A stretch of DNA of 64,000 nt from assembly GCA_932521035.1 (NCBI GenBank), contig OW051492.1:11284001-11348000 (forward strand). Reading direction: 5' to 3'. Position numbers and translations under genes: made by a program. The stretch comes from Oscheius dolichura (Eukaryota; Nematoda; Chromadorea; Rhabditida; Rhabditidae). Of the stretch, positions 33,408-46,000 are shown piece by piece; within the stretch, counting starts at the first letter, position 1; every line of letters begins with the position of its first letter. Under the pieces are notes generated by a model that did no database searches, had not been told where the DNA came from, and saw only the letters and a program-made list of their open reading frames with translations.

Positions 33408-36400
33408 CCAATACAAATCTCTTGGGCAATTTGAACAGGCCAGTACGGAATAAAAACCTAATGATTGGAGAACGTTCGACCACTCTTCTTGTAGAGCTCG
33501 ACGAGTTGAGTACGAATAACCCAAGATCGAATAGGGTTCGCTGAACAAATCGCGTTTTATAGCCCAAAAACTATTATAGTCCAAAAATAGGGGGTAGGCC
33601 AATACAAATCTCTTGGGCAATTTGAACAGGCCAGTACGGAATAAAAACCTAATGATTGGAGAACGTTCGACCACTCTTCTTGTAGAGCTCGACGAGTAGA
33701 GTACGAATAACCCAAGCTCGAATAGGGTTCGCTGAACAAATAGGGTTTTATAGCCCAAAAACTATTATAATCCAGAAAAAGGTACAGTAATATGGTGCAG
33801 CTTTTGGAAAAGAAGGTAGGAGGTCCGAAATTGTACTCTTTCCAACCGCCTCATCGAGCTGAGTCTAAAAAACCAGCTCCCGTCACAGGAGGACGCCTTT
33901 GAGCCACGTTATGGCTCCTAGATCATAAACCAGGGTTTAAGCCAATACAAATCTCTTGGGCAATTTGAACAGGCCAGTACGGAATAAAAACCTAATGATT
34001 GGAGAACGTTCGACCACTCTTCTTGTAGAGCTCGACGAGAAGAGTACGAATAACCCAAGATCGAATAGGGTTCGCTGAACAAAACGGGTTTTATAGCCCG
34101 AAAACTATTATAATCCAGAAATAGGTACAGTAATATGGTGCAGCTTTTGGAAAAGAAGGTAGGAGGTCCGAAATTGTACTCTTTCGAACCGCCTCATCGA
34201 GCTGAGTCTAAAAAACCAGCTCCCGTCACAGGAGGACGCCTTTGAGCCACGTTATGGCTCCTAGATCATAAACCAGGGTTTAAGCCAATACAAATCTCTT
34301 GGGCAATTTGAACAGGCCAGTACGGAATAAAAACCTAATGATTGGAGAACGTTCGACCACTCTTCTTGTAGAGCTCGACGAGAAGAGTACGAATAACCCA
34401 AGATCGAATAGGGTTCGCTGAACAAATCGCGTTTTATAGCCCAAAAACTATTATAGTCCAAAAATAGGGGGTAGGCCAATACAAATCTCTTGGGCAATTT
34501 GAACAGGCCAGTACGGAATAAAAACCTAATGATTGGAGAACGTTCGACCACTCTTCTTGTAGAGCTCGACGAGTTGAGTACGAATAACCCAAGATCGAAT
34601 AGGGTTCGCTGAACAAATCGCGTTTTATAGCCCAAAAACTATTATAGTCCAAAAATAGGGGGTAGGCCAATACAAATCTCTTGGGCAATTTGAACAGGCC
34701 AGTACGGAATAAAAACCTAATGATTGGAGAACGTTCGACCACTCTTCTTGTAGAGCTCGACGAGAAGAGTACGAATAACCCAAGATCGAATAGGGTTCGC
34801 TGAACAAAACGGGTTTTATAGCCCAAAAACTATTATAATCCAGAAATAGGTACAGTAATATGGTGCAGCTTTTGGAAAAAAAGGTAGGAGGTCCGAAATT
34901 GTACTCTTTCCAACCGCCTCATCGAGCTGAGTCTAAAAAACCAGCTCCCGTCACAGGAGGACGCCTTTGAGCCACGTTATGGCTCCTAGATCATAAACCA
35001 GGGTTTAAGCCAATACAAATCTCTTGGGCAATTTGAACAGGCCAGTACGGAATAAAAACCTAATGATTGGAGAACGTTCGACCACTCTTCTTGTAGAGCT
35101 CGACGAGAAGAGTACGAATAACCCAAGATCGAATAGGGTTCGCTGAACAAATCGGGTTTTATAGCCCAAAAACTATTATAATCCAGAAAAAGGTACAGTA
35201 ATATGGTGCAGCTTTTGGAAAAGAAGGTAGGAGGTCCGAAATTGTACTCTTTCGAACCGCCTCATCGAGCTGAGTCTAAAAAACCAGCTCCCGTCACAGG
35301 AGGACGCCTTTGAGCCACGTTATGGCTCCTAGATCATTAACCAGGGTTTAAGCCAATACAAATCTCTTGGGCAATTTGAACAGGCCAGTACGGAATAAAA
35401 ACCTAATGATTGGAGAACGTTCGACCACTCTTCTTGTAGAGCTCGACGAGTTGAGTACGAATAACCCAAGATCGAATAGGGTTCGCTGAACAAATCGCGT
35501 TTTATAGCCCAAAAACTATTATAGTCCAAAAATAGGGGGTAGGCCAATACAAATCTCTTGGGCAATTTGAACAGGCCAGTACGGAATAAAAACCTAATGA
35601 TTGGAGAACGTTCGACCACTCTTCTTGTAGAGCTCGACGAGAAGAGTACGAATAACCCAAGATCGAATAGGGTTCGCTGAACAAAACGGGTTTTATAGCC
35701 CAAAAACTATTATAATCCAGAAATAGGTACAGTAATATGGTGCAGCTTTTGGAAAAAAAGGTAGGAGGTCCGAAATTGTACTCTTTCCAACCGCCTCATC
35801 GAGCTGAGTCTAAAAAACCAGCTCCCGTCACAGGAGGACGCCTTTGAGCCACGTTATGGCTCCTAGATCATAAACCAGGGTTTAAGCCAATACAAATCTC
35901 TTGGGCAATTTGAACAGGCCAGTACGGAATAAAAACCTAATGATTGGAGAACGTTCGACCACTCTTCTTGTAGAGCTCGACGAGAAGAGTACGAATAACC
36001 CAAGATCGAATAGGGTTCGCTGAACAAAACGGGTTTTATAGCCCAAAAACTATTATAATCCAGAAATAGGTACAGTAATATGGTGCAGCTTTTGGAAAAG
36101 AAGGTAGGAGGTCCGAAATTGTACTCTTTCGAACCGTCTCATCGAGCTGAGTCTAAAAAACCAGCTCCCGTCACAGGAGGACGCCTTTGAGCCACGTTAT
36201 GGCTCCTAGATCATAAACCAGGGTTTAAGCCAATACAAATCTCTTGGGCAATTTGAACAGGCCAGTACGGAATAAAAACCTAATGATTGGAGAACGTTCG
36301 ACCACTCTTCTTGTAGAGCTCGACGAGTTGAGTACGAATAACCCAAGATCGAATAGGGTTCGCTGAACAAATCGCGTTTTATAGCCCAAAAACTATTATA

Positions 36401-38669
36401 GTCCAAAAATAGGGGGTAGGCCAATACAAATCTCTTGGGCAATTTGAACAGGCCAGTACGGAATAAAAACCTAATGATTGGAGAACGTTCGACCACTCTT
36501 CTTGTAGAGCTCGACGAGTACAGTACGAATAACCCAAGCTCGAATAGGGTTCGCTGAACAAATAGGGTTTTATAGCCCAAAAACTATTATAATCCAGAAA
36601 AAGGTACAGTAATATGGTGCAGCTTTTGGAAAAGAAGGTAGGAGGTCCGAAATTGTACTCTTTCCAACCGCCTCATCGAGCTGAGTCTAAAAAACCAGCT
36701 CCCGTCACAGGAGGACGCCTTTGAGCCACGTTATGGCTCCTAGATCATAAACCAGGGTTTAAGCCAATACAAATCTCTTGGGCAATTTGAACAGGCCAGT
36801 ACGGAATAAAAACCTAATGATTGGAGAACGTTCGACCACTCTTCTTGTAGAGCTCGACGAGAAGAGTACGAATAACCCAAGATCGAATAGGGTTCGCTGA
36901 ACAAAACGGGTTTTATAGCCCGAAAACTATTATAATCCAGAAATAGGTACAGTAATATGGTGCAGCTTTTGGAAAAGAAGGTAGGAGGTCCGAAATTGTA
37001 CTCTTTCGAACCGCCTCATCGAGCTGAGTCTAAAAAACCAGCTCCCGTCACAGGAGGACGCCTTTGAGCCACGTTATGGCTCCTAGATCATAAACCAGGG
37101 TTTAAGCCAATACAAATCTCTTGGGCAATTTGAACAGGCCAGTACGGAATAAAAACCTAATGATTGGAGAACGTTCGACCACTCTTCTTGTAGAGCTCGA
37201 CGAGAAGAGTACGAATAACCCAAGATCGAATAGGGTTCGCTGAACAAATCGCGTTTTATAGCCCAAAAACTATTATAGTCCAAAAATAGGGGGTAGGCCA
37301 ATACAAATCTCTTGGGCAATTTGAACAGGCCAGTACGGAATAAAAACCTAATGATTGGAGAACGTTCGACCACTCTTCTTGTAGAGCTCGACGAGAAGAG
37401 TACGAATAACCCAAGATCGAATAGGGTTCGCTGAACAAAACGGGTTTTATAGCCCAAAAACTATTATAATCCAGAAATAGGTACAGTAATATGGTGCAGC
37501 TTTTGGAAAAAAAGGTAGGAGGTCCGAAATTGTACTCTTTCCAACCGCCTCATCGAGCTGAGTCTAAAAAACCAGCTCCCGTCACAGGAGGACGCCTTTG
37601 AGCCACGTTATGGCTCCTAGATCATAAACCAGGGTTTAAGCCAATACAAATCTCTTGGGCAATTTGAACAGGCCAGTACGGAATAAAAACCTAATGATTG
37701 GAGAACGTTCGACCACTCTTCTTGTAGAGCTCGACGAGAAGAGTACGAATAACCCAAGATCGAATAGGGTTCGCTGAACAAATCGGGTTTTATAGCCCAA
37801 AAACTATTATAATCCAGAAAAAGGTACAGTAATATGGTGCAGCTTTTGGAAAAGAAGGTAGGAGGTCCGAAATTGTACTCTTTCGAACCGCCTCATCGAG
37901 CTGAGTCTAAAAAACCAGCTCCCGTCACAGGAGGACGCCTTTGAGCCACGTTATGGCTCCTAGATCATAAACCAGGGTTTAAGCCAATACAAATCTCTTG
38001 GGCAATTTGAACAGGCCAGTACGGAATAAAAACCTAATGATTGGAGAACGTGCGACCACTCTTCTTGTAGAGCTCGACGAGTAGAGTACGAATAACCCAA
38101 GATCGAATAGGGTTCGCTGAACAAAACGGGTTTTATAGCCCAAAAACTATTATAATCCAGAAATAGGTACAATAATATGGTGCAGCTTTTGGAAAAGAAG
38201 GTAGGAGGTCCGAAATTGTACTCTTTCCAACCGCCTCATCGAGCTGAGTCTAAAAAACCAGCTCCCGTCACAGGAGGACGCCTTTGAGCCACGTTATGGC
38301 TCCTAGATCATAAACCAGGGTTTAAGCCAATACAAATCTCTTGGGCAATTTGAACAGGCCAGTACGGAATAAAAACCTAATGATTGGAGAACGTTCGACC
38401 ACTCTTCTTGTAGAGCTCGACGAGAAGAGTACGAATAACCCAAGATCGAATAGGGTTCGCTGAACAAAACGGGTTTTATAGCCCAAAAACTATTATAATC
38501 CAGAAATAGGTACAGTAATATGGTGCAGCTTTTGGAAAAGAAGGTAGGAGGTCCGAAATTGTACTCTTTCGAACCGCCTCATCGAGCTGAGTCTAAAAAA
38601 CCAGCTCCCGTCACAGGAGGACGCCTTTGAGCCACGTTATGGCTCCTAGATCATAAACCAGGGTTTAAG
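33408..38669 (+). repeat. 2822-bp duplication followed by an L-rich end
   Basis: Unit starts: S 33408, L 33599, 33942; S 34285, S 34476, L 34667, 35010; S 35353, L 35544, 35887; S 36230, L 36421, 36764; S 37107, L 37298, 37641, 37984, 38327. Block 33408-34475 is repeated at 36230-37297. A private substitution in L (TAGCCCGAAAAC; G at 34100 and 36922) lies 2822 bp apart. The second copy then lacks the S found at 34476 and ends in four consecutive L units. Confidence 0.9.
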
Positions 38670-40271
38670 CCAATACAAATCTCTTGGGCAATTTGAACAG
38701 GCCAGTACGGAATAAAAACCTAATGATTGGAGAACGTTCGACCACTCTTCTTGTAGAGCTCGACGAGTTGAGTACGAATAACCCAAGATCGAATAGGGTT
38801 CGCTGAACAAATCGCGTTTTATAGCCCAAAAACTATTATAGTCCAAAAATAGGGGGTAGGCCAATACAAATCTCTTGGGCAATTTGAACAGGCCAGTACG
38901 GAATAAAAACCTAATGATTGGAGAACGTTCGACCACTCTTCTTGTAGAGCTCGACGAGTAGAGTACGAATAACCCAAGCTCGAATAGGGTTCGCTGAACA
39001 AATAGGGTTTTATAGCCCAAAAACTATTATAATCCAGAAAAAGGTACAGTAATATGGTGCAGCTTTTGGAAAAGAAGGTAGGAGGTCCGAAATTGTACTC
39101 TTTCGAACCGCCTCATCGAGCTGAGTCTAAAAAACCAGCTCCCGTCACAGGAGGACGCCTTTGAGCCACGTTATGGCTCCTAGATCATAAACCAGGGTTT
39201 AAGCCAATACAAATCTCTTGGGCAATTTGAACAGGCCAGTACGGAATAAAAACCTAATGATTGGAGAACGTTCGACCGCTCTTCTTGTAGAGCTCGACGA
39301 GTTGAGTACGAATAACCCAAGATCGAATAGGGTTCGCTGAACAAATCGCGTTTTATAGCCCAAAAACTATTATAGTCCAAAAATAGGGGGTAGGCCAATA
39401 CAAATCTCTTGGGCAATTTGAACAGGCCAGTACGGAATAAAAACCTAATGATTGGAGAACGTTCGACCACTCTTCTTGTAGAGCTCGACGAGTAGAGTAC
39501 GAATAACCCAAGCTCGAATAGGGTTCGCTGAACAAATAGGGTTTTATAGCCCAAAAACTATTATAATCCAGAAAAAGGTACAGTAATATGGTGCAGCTTT
39601 TGGAAAAGAAGGTAGGAGGTCCGAAATTGTACTCTTTCGAACCGCCTCATCGAGCTGAGTCTAAAAAACCAGCTCCCGTCACAGGAGGACGCCTTTGAGC
39701 CACGTTATGGCTCCTAGATCATAAACCAGGGTTTAAGCCAATACAAATCTCTTGGGCAATTTGAACAGGCCAGTACGGAATAAAAACCTAATGATTGGAG
39801 AACGTTCGACCGCTCTTCTTGTAGAGCTCGACGAGTTGAGTACGAATAACCCAAGATCGAATAGGGTTCGCTGAACAAATCGCGTTTTATAGCCCAAAAA
39901 CTATTATAGTCCAAAAATAGGGGGTAGGCCAATACAAATCTCTTGGGCAATTTGAACAGGCCAGTACGGAAAAAAAACCTAATGATTGGAGAACGTTCGA
40001 CCACTCTTCTTGTAGAGCTCGACGAGTAGAGTACGAATAACCCAAGCTCGAATAGGGTTCGCTGAACAAATAGGGTTTTATAGCCCAAAAACTATTATAA
40101 TCCAGAAAAAGGTACAGTAATATGGTGCAGCTTTTGGAAAAGAAGGTAGGAGGTCCGAAATTGTACTCTTTCGAACCGCCTCATCGAGCTGAGTCTAAAA
40201 AACCAGCTCCCGTCACAGGAGGACGCCTTTGAGCCACGTTATGGCTCCTAGATCATAAACCAGGGTTTAAG
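38670..40271 (+). repeat. Three 534-bp S-L modules
   Basis: Modules start at 38670, 39204 and 39738, each S (TT/TCGCG) followed by L1. The last two share a private GACCGCTCTT (G at 39278 and 39812, 534 apart) and so are recent duplicates. The same base change, read in reverse complement as AGAGCGG, is found in about ten units of the right arm. Confidence 0.93.
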
Positions 40272-43054
40272 CCAATACAAATCTCTTGGGCAATTTGAAC
40301 AGGCCAGTACGGAATAAAAACCTAATGATTGGAGAACGTTCGACCACTCTTCTTGTAGAGCTCGACGAGTAGAGTACGAATAACCCAAGATCGAATAGGG
40401 TTCGCTGAACAAAACGGGTTTTATAGCCCAAAAACTATTATAATCCAGAAATAGGTACAGTAATATGGTGCAGCTTTTGGAAAAGAAGGTAGGAGGTCCG
40501 AAATTGTACTCTTTCGAACCGCCTCATCGAGCTGAGTCTAAAAAACCAGCTCCCGTCACAGGAGGACGCCTTTGAGCCACGTTATGGCTCCTAGATCATA
40601 AACCAGGGTTTAAGCCAATACAAATCTCTTGGGCAATTTGAACAGGCCAGTACGGAATAAAAACCTAATGATTGGAGAACGTTCGACCACTCTTCTTGTA
40701 GAGCTCGACGAGTAGAGTACGAATAACCCAAGATCGAATAGGGTTCGCTGAACAAAACGGGTTTTATAGCCCAAAAACTATTATAATCCAGAAATAGGTA
40801 CAGTAATATGGTGCAGCTTTTGGAAAAGAAGGTAGGAGGTCCGAAATTGTACTCTTTCGAACCGCCTCATCGAGCTGAGTCTAAAAAACCAGCTCCCGTC
40901 ACAGGAGGACGCCTTTGAGCCACGTTATGGCTCCTAGATCATAAACCAGGGTTTAAGCCAATACAAATCTCTTGGGCAATTTGAACAGGCCAGTACGGAA
41001 TAAAAACCTAATGATTGGAGAACGTTCGACCACTCTTCTTGTAGAGCTCGACGAGTAGAGTACGAATAACCCAAGATCGAATAGGGTTCGCTGAACAAAT
41101 CGCGTTTTATAGCCCAAAAACTATTATAGTCCAAAAATAGGGGGTAGGCCAATACAAATCTCTTGGGCAATTTGAACAGGCCAGTACGGAATAAAAACCT
41201 AATGATTGGAGAACGTTCGACCACTCTTCTTGTAGAGCTCGACGAGAAGAGTACGAATAACCCAAGATCGAATAGGGTTCGCTGAACAAAACGGGTTTTA
41301 TAGCCCAAAAACTATTATAATCCAGAAATAGGTACAGTAATATGGTGCAGCTTTTGGAAAAAAAGGTAGGAGGTCCGAAATTGTACTCTTTCCAACCGCC
41401 TCATCGAGCTGAGTCTAAAAAACCAGCTCCCGTCACAGGAGGACGCCTTTGAGCCACGTTATGGCTCCTAGATCATAAACCAGGGTTTAAGCCAATACAA
41501 ATCTCTTGGGCAATTTGAACAGGCCAGTACGGAATAAAAACCTAATGATTGGAGAACGTTCGACCACTCTTCTTGTAGAGCTCGACGAGTAGAGTACGAA
41601 TAACCCAAGATCGAATAGGGTTCGCTGAACAAAACGGGTTTTATAGCCCAAAAACTATTATAATCCAGAAATAGGTACAGTAATATGGTGCAGCTTTTGG
41701 AAAAGAAGGTAGGAGGTCCGAAATTGTACTCTTTCGAACCGCCTCATCGAGCTGAGTCTAAAAAACCAGCTCCCGTCACAGGAGGACGCCTTTGAGCCAC
41801 GTTATGGCTCCTAGATCATAAACCAGGGTTTAAGCCAATACAAATCTCTTGGGCAATTTGAACAGGCCAGTACGGAATAAAAACCTAATGATTGGAGAAC
41901 GTTCGACCACTCTTCTTGTAGAGCTCGACGAGTAGAGTACGAATAACCCAAGATCGAATAGGGTTCGCTGAACAAAACGGGTTTTATAGCCCAAAAACTA
42001 TTATAATCCAGAAATAGGTACAGTAATATGGTGCAGCTTTTGGAAAAGAAGGTAGGAGGTCCGAAATTGTACTCTTTCGAACCGCCTCATCGAGCTGAGT
42101 CTAAAAAACCAGCTCCCGTCACAGGAGGACGCCTTTGAGCCACGTTATGGCTCCTAGATCATAAACCAGGGTTTAAGCCAATACAAATCTCTTGGGCAAT
42201 TTGAACAGGCCAGTACGGAATAAAAACCTAATGATTGGAGAACGTTCGACCACTCTTCTTGTAGAGCTCGACGAGTAGAGTACGAATAACCCAAGATCGA
42301 ATAGGGTTCGCTGAACAAAACGGGTTTTATAGCCCAAAAACTATTATAATCCAGAAATAGGTACAGTAATATGGTGCAGCTTTTGGAAAAGAAGGTAGGA
42401 GGTCCGAAATTGTACTCTTTCGAACCGCCTCATCGAGCTGAGTCTAAAAAACCAGCTCCCGTCACAGGAGGACGCCTTTGAGCCACGTTATGGCTCCTAG
42501 ATCATAAACCAGGGTTTAAGCCAATACAAATCTCTTGGGCAATTTGAACAGGCCAGTACGGAATAAAAACCTAATGATTGGAGAACGTTCGACCACTCTT
42601 CTTGTAGAGCTCGACGAGTAGAGTACGAATAACCCAAGATCGAATAGGGTTCGCTGAACAAATCGCGTTTTATAGCCCAAAAACTATTATAGTCCAAAAA
42701 TAGGGGGTAGGCCAATACAAATCTCTTGGGCAATTTGAACAGGCCAGTACGGAATAAAAACCTAATGATTGGAGAACGTTCGACCACTCTTCTTGTAGAG
42801 CTCGACGAGAAGAGTACGAATAACCCAAGATCGAATAGGGTTCGCTGAACAAAACGGGTTTTATAGCCCAAAAACTATTATAATCCAGAAATAGGTACAG
42901 TAATATGGTGCAGCTTTTGGAAAAAAAGGTAGGAGGTCCGAAATTGTACTCTTTCCAACCGCCTCATCGAGCTGAGTCTAAAAAACCAGCTCCCGTCACA
43001 GGAGGACGCCTTTGAGCCACGTTATGGCTCCTAGATCATAAACCAGGGTTTAAG
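40272..43054 (+). repeat. L4-rich block; S units switch from TT to TA type
   Basis: Unit starts: L 40272, 40615; S 40958; L 41149, 41492, 41835, 42178; S 42521; L 42712. L4 units (TA/ACGGG/AAATAGG/G) dominate. L 41149 and 42712 are L2 with TTTCCAACC. From S 40958 onward, S units carry GACGAGTAGAGTAC rather than GACGAGTTGAGTAC, so a boundary between two haplotype domains lies near 40-41 kb. Confidence 0.9.
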
Positions 43055-46000
43055 CCAATACAAATCTCTTGGGCAATTTGAACAGGCCAGTACGGAATAA
43101 AAACCTAATGATTGGAGAACGTTCGACCACTCTTCTTGTAGAGCTCGACGAGTAGAGTACGAATAACCCAAGATCGAATAGGGTTCGCTGAACAAATCGC
43201 GTTTTATAGCCCAAAAACTATTATAGTCCAAAAATAGGGGGTAGGCCAATACAAATCTCTTGGGCAATTTGAACAGGCCAGTACGGAATAAAAACCTAAT
43301 GATTGGAGAACGTTCGACCACTCTTCTTGTAGAGCTCGACGAGTAGAGTACGAATAACCCAAGATCGAATAGGGTTCGCTGAACAAAACGGGTTTAATAG
43401 CCCAAAAACTATTATAATCCAGAAATAGGTACAGTAATATGGTGCAGCTTTTGGAAAAGAAGGTAGGAGGTCCGAAATTGTACTCTTTCGAACCGCCTCA
43501 TCGAGCTGAGTCTAAAAAACCAGCTCCCGTCACAGGAGGACGCCTTTGAGCCACGTTATGGCTCCTAGATCATAAACCAGGGTTTAAGCCAATACAAATC
43601 TCTTGGGCAATTTGAACAGGCCAGTACGGAATAAAAACCTAATGATTGGAGAACGTTCGACCACTCTTCTTGTAGAGCTCGACGAGTAGAGTACGAATAA
43701 CCCAAGATCGAATAGGGTTCGCTGAACAAATCGCGTTTTATAGCCCAAAAACTATTATAGTCCAAAAATAGGGGGTAGGCCAATACAAATCTCTTGGGCA
43801 ATTTGAACAGGCCAGTACGGAATAAAAACCTAATGATTGGAGAACGTTCGACCACTCTTCTTGTAGAGCTCGACGAGAAGAGTACGAATAACCCAAGATC
43901 GAATAGGGTTCGCTGAACAAAACGGGTTTAATAGCCCAAAAACTATTATAATCCAGAAATAGGTACAGTAATATGGTGCAGCTTTTGGAAAAGAAGGTAG
44001 GAGGTCCGAAATTGTACTCTTTCGAACCGCCTCATCGAGCTGAGTCTAAAAAACCAGCTCCCGTCACAGGAGGACGCCTTTGAGCCACGTTATGGCTCCT
44101 AGATCATAAACCAGGGTTTAAGCCAATACAAATCTCTTGGGCAATTTGAACAGGCCAGTACGGAATAAAAACCTAATGATTGGAGAACGTTCGACCACTC
44201 TTCTTGTAGAGCTCGACGAGTAGAGTACGAATAACCCAAGATCGAATAGGGTTCGCTGAACAAATCGCGTTTTATAGCCCAAAAACTATTATAGTCCAAA
44301 AATAGGGGGTAGGCCAATACAAATCTCTTGGGCAATTTGAACAGGCCAGTACGGAATAAAAACCTAATGATTGGAGAACGTTCGACCACTCTTCTTGTAG
44401 AGCTCGACGAGTAGAGTACGAATAACCCAAGATCGAATAGGGTTCGCTGAACAAAACGGGTTTAATAGCCCAAAAACTATTATAATCCAGAAATAGGTAC
44501 AGTAATATGGTGCAGCTTTTGGAAAAGAAGGTAGGAGGTCCGAAATTGTACTCTTTCGAACCGCCTCATCGAGCTGAGTCTAAAAAACCAGCTCCCGTCA
44601 CAGGAGGACGCCTTTGAGCCACGTTATGGCTCCTAGATCATAAACCAGGGTTTAAGCCAATACAAATCTCTTGGGCAATTTGAACAGGCCAGTACGGAAT
44701 AAAAACCTAATGATTGGAGAACGTTCGACCACTCTTCTTGTAGAGCTCGACGAGTAGAGTACGAATAACCCAAGATCGAATAGGGTTCGCTGAACAAAAC
44801 GGGTTTTATAGCCCAAAAACTATTATAATCCAGAAATAGGTACAGTAATATGGTGCAGCTTTTGGAAAAGAAGGTAGGAGGTCCGAAATTGTACTCTTTC
44901 GAACCGCCTCATCGAGCTGAGTCTAAAAAACCAGCTCCCGTCACAGGAGGACGCCTTTGAGCCACGTTATGGCTCCTAGATCATAAACCAGGGTTTAAGC
45001 CAATACAAATCTCTTGGGCAATTTGAACAGGCCAGTACGGAATAAAAACCTAATGATTGGAGAACGTTCGACCACTCTTCTTGTAGAGCTCGACGAGTAG
45101 AGTACGAATAACCCAAGATCGAATAGGGTTCGCTGAACAAATCGCGTTTTATAGCCCAAAAACTATTATAGTCCAAAAATAGGGGGTAGGCCAATACAAA
45201 TCTCTTGGGCAATTTGAACAGGCCAGTACGGAATAAAAACCTAATGATTGGAGAACGTTCGACCACTCTTCTTGTAGAGCTCGACGAGTAGAGTACGAAT
45301 AACCCAAGATCGAATAGGGTTCGCTGAACAAAACGGGTTTAATAGCCCAAAAACTATTATAATCCAGAAATAGGTACAGTAATATGGTGCAGCTTTTGGA
45401 AAAGAAGGTAGGAGGTCCGAAATTGTACTCTTTCGAACCGCCTCATCGAGCTGAGTCTAAAAAACCAGCTCCCGTCACAGGAGGACGCCTTTGAGCCACG
45501 TTATGGCTCCTAGATCATAAACCAGGGTTTAAGCCAATACAAATCTCTTGGGCAATTTGAACAGGCCAGTACGGAATAAAAACCTAATGATTGGAGAACG
45601 TTCGACCACTCTTCTTGTAGAGCTCGACGAGTAGAGTACGAATAACCCAAGATCGAATAGGGTTCGCTGAACAAATCGCGTTTTATAGCCCAAAAACTAT
45701 TATAGTCCAAAAATAGGGGGTAGGCCAATACAAATCTCTTGGGCAATTTGAACAGGCCAGTACGGAATAAAAACCTAATGATTGGAGAACGTTCGACCAC
45801 TCTTCTTGTAGAGCTCGACGAGTAGAGTACGAATAACCCAAGATCGAATAGGGTTCGCTGAACAAAACGGGTTTAATAGCCCAAAAACTATTATAATCCA
45901 GAAATAGGTACAGTAATATGGTGCAGCTTTTGGAAAAGAAGGTAGGAGGTCCGAAATTGTACTCTTTCGAACCGCCTCATCGAGCTGAGTCTAAAAAACC

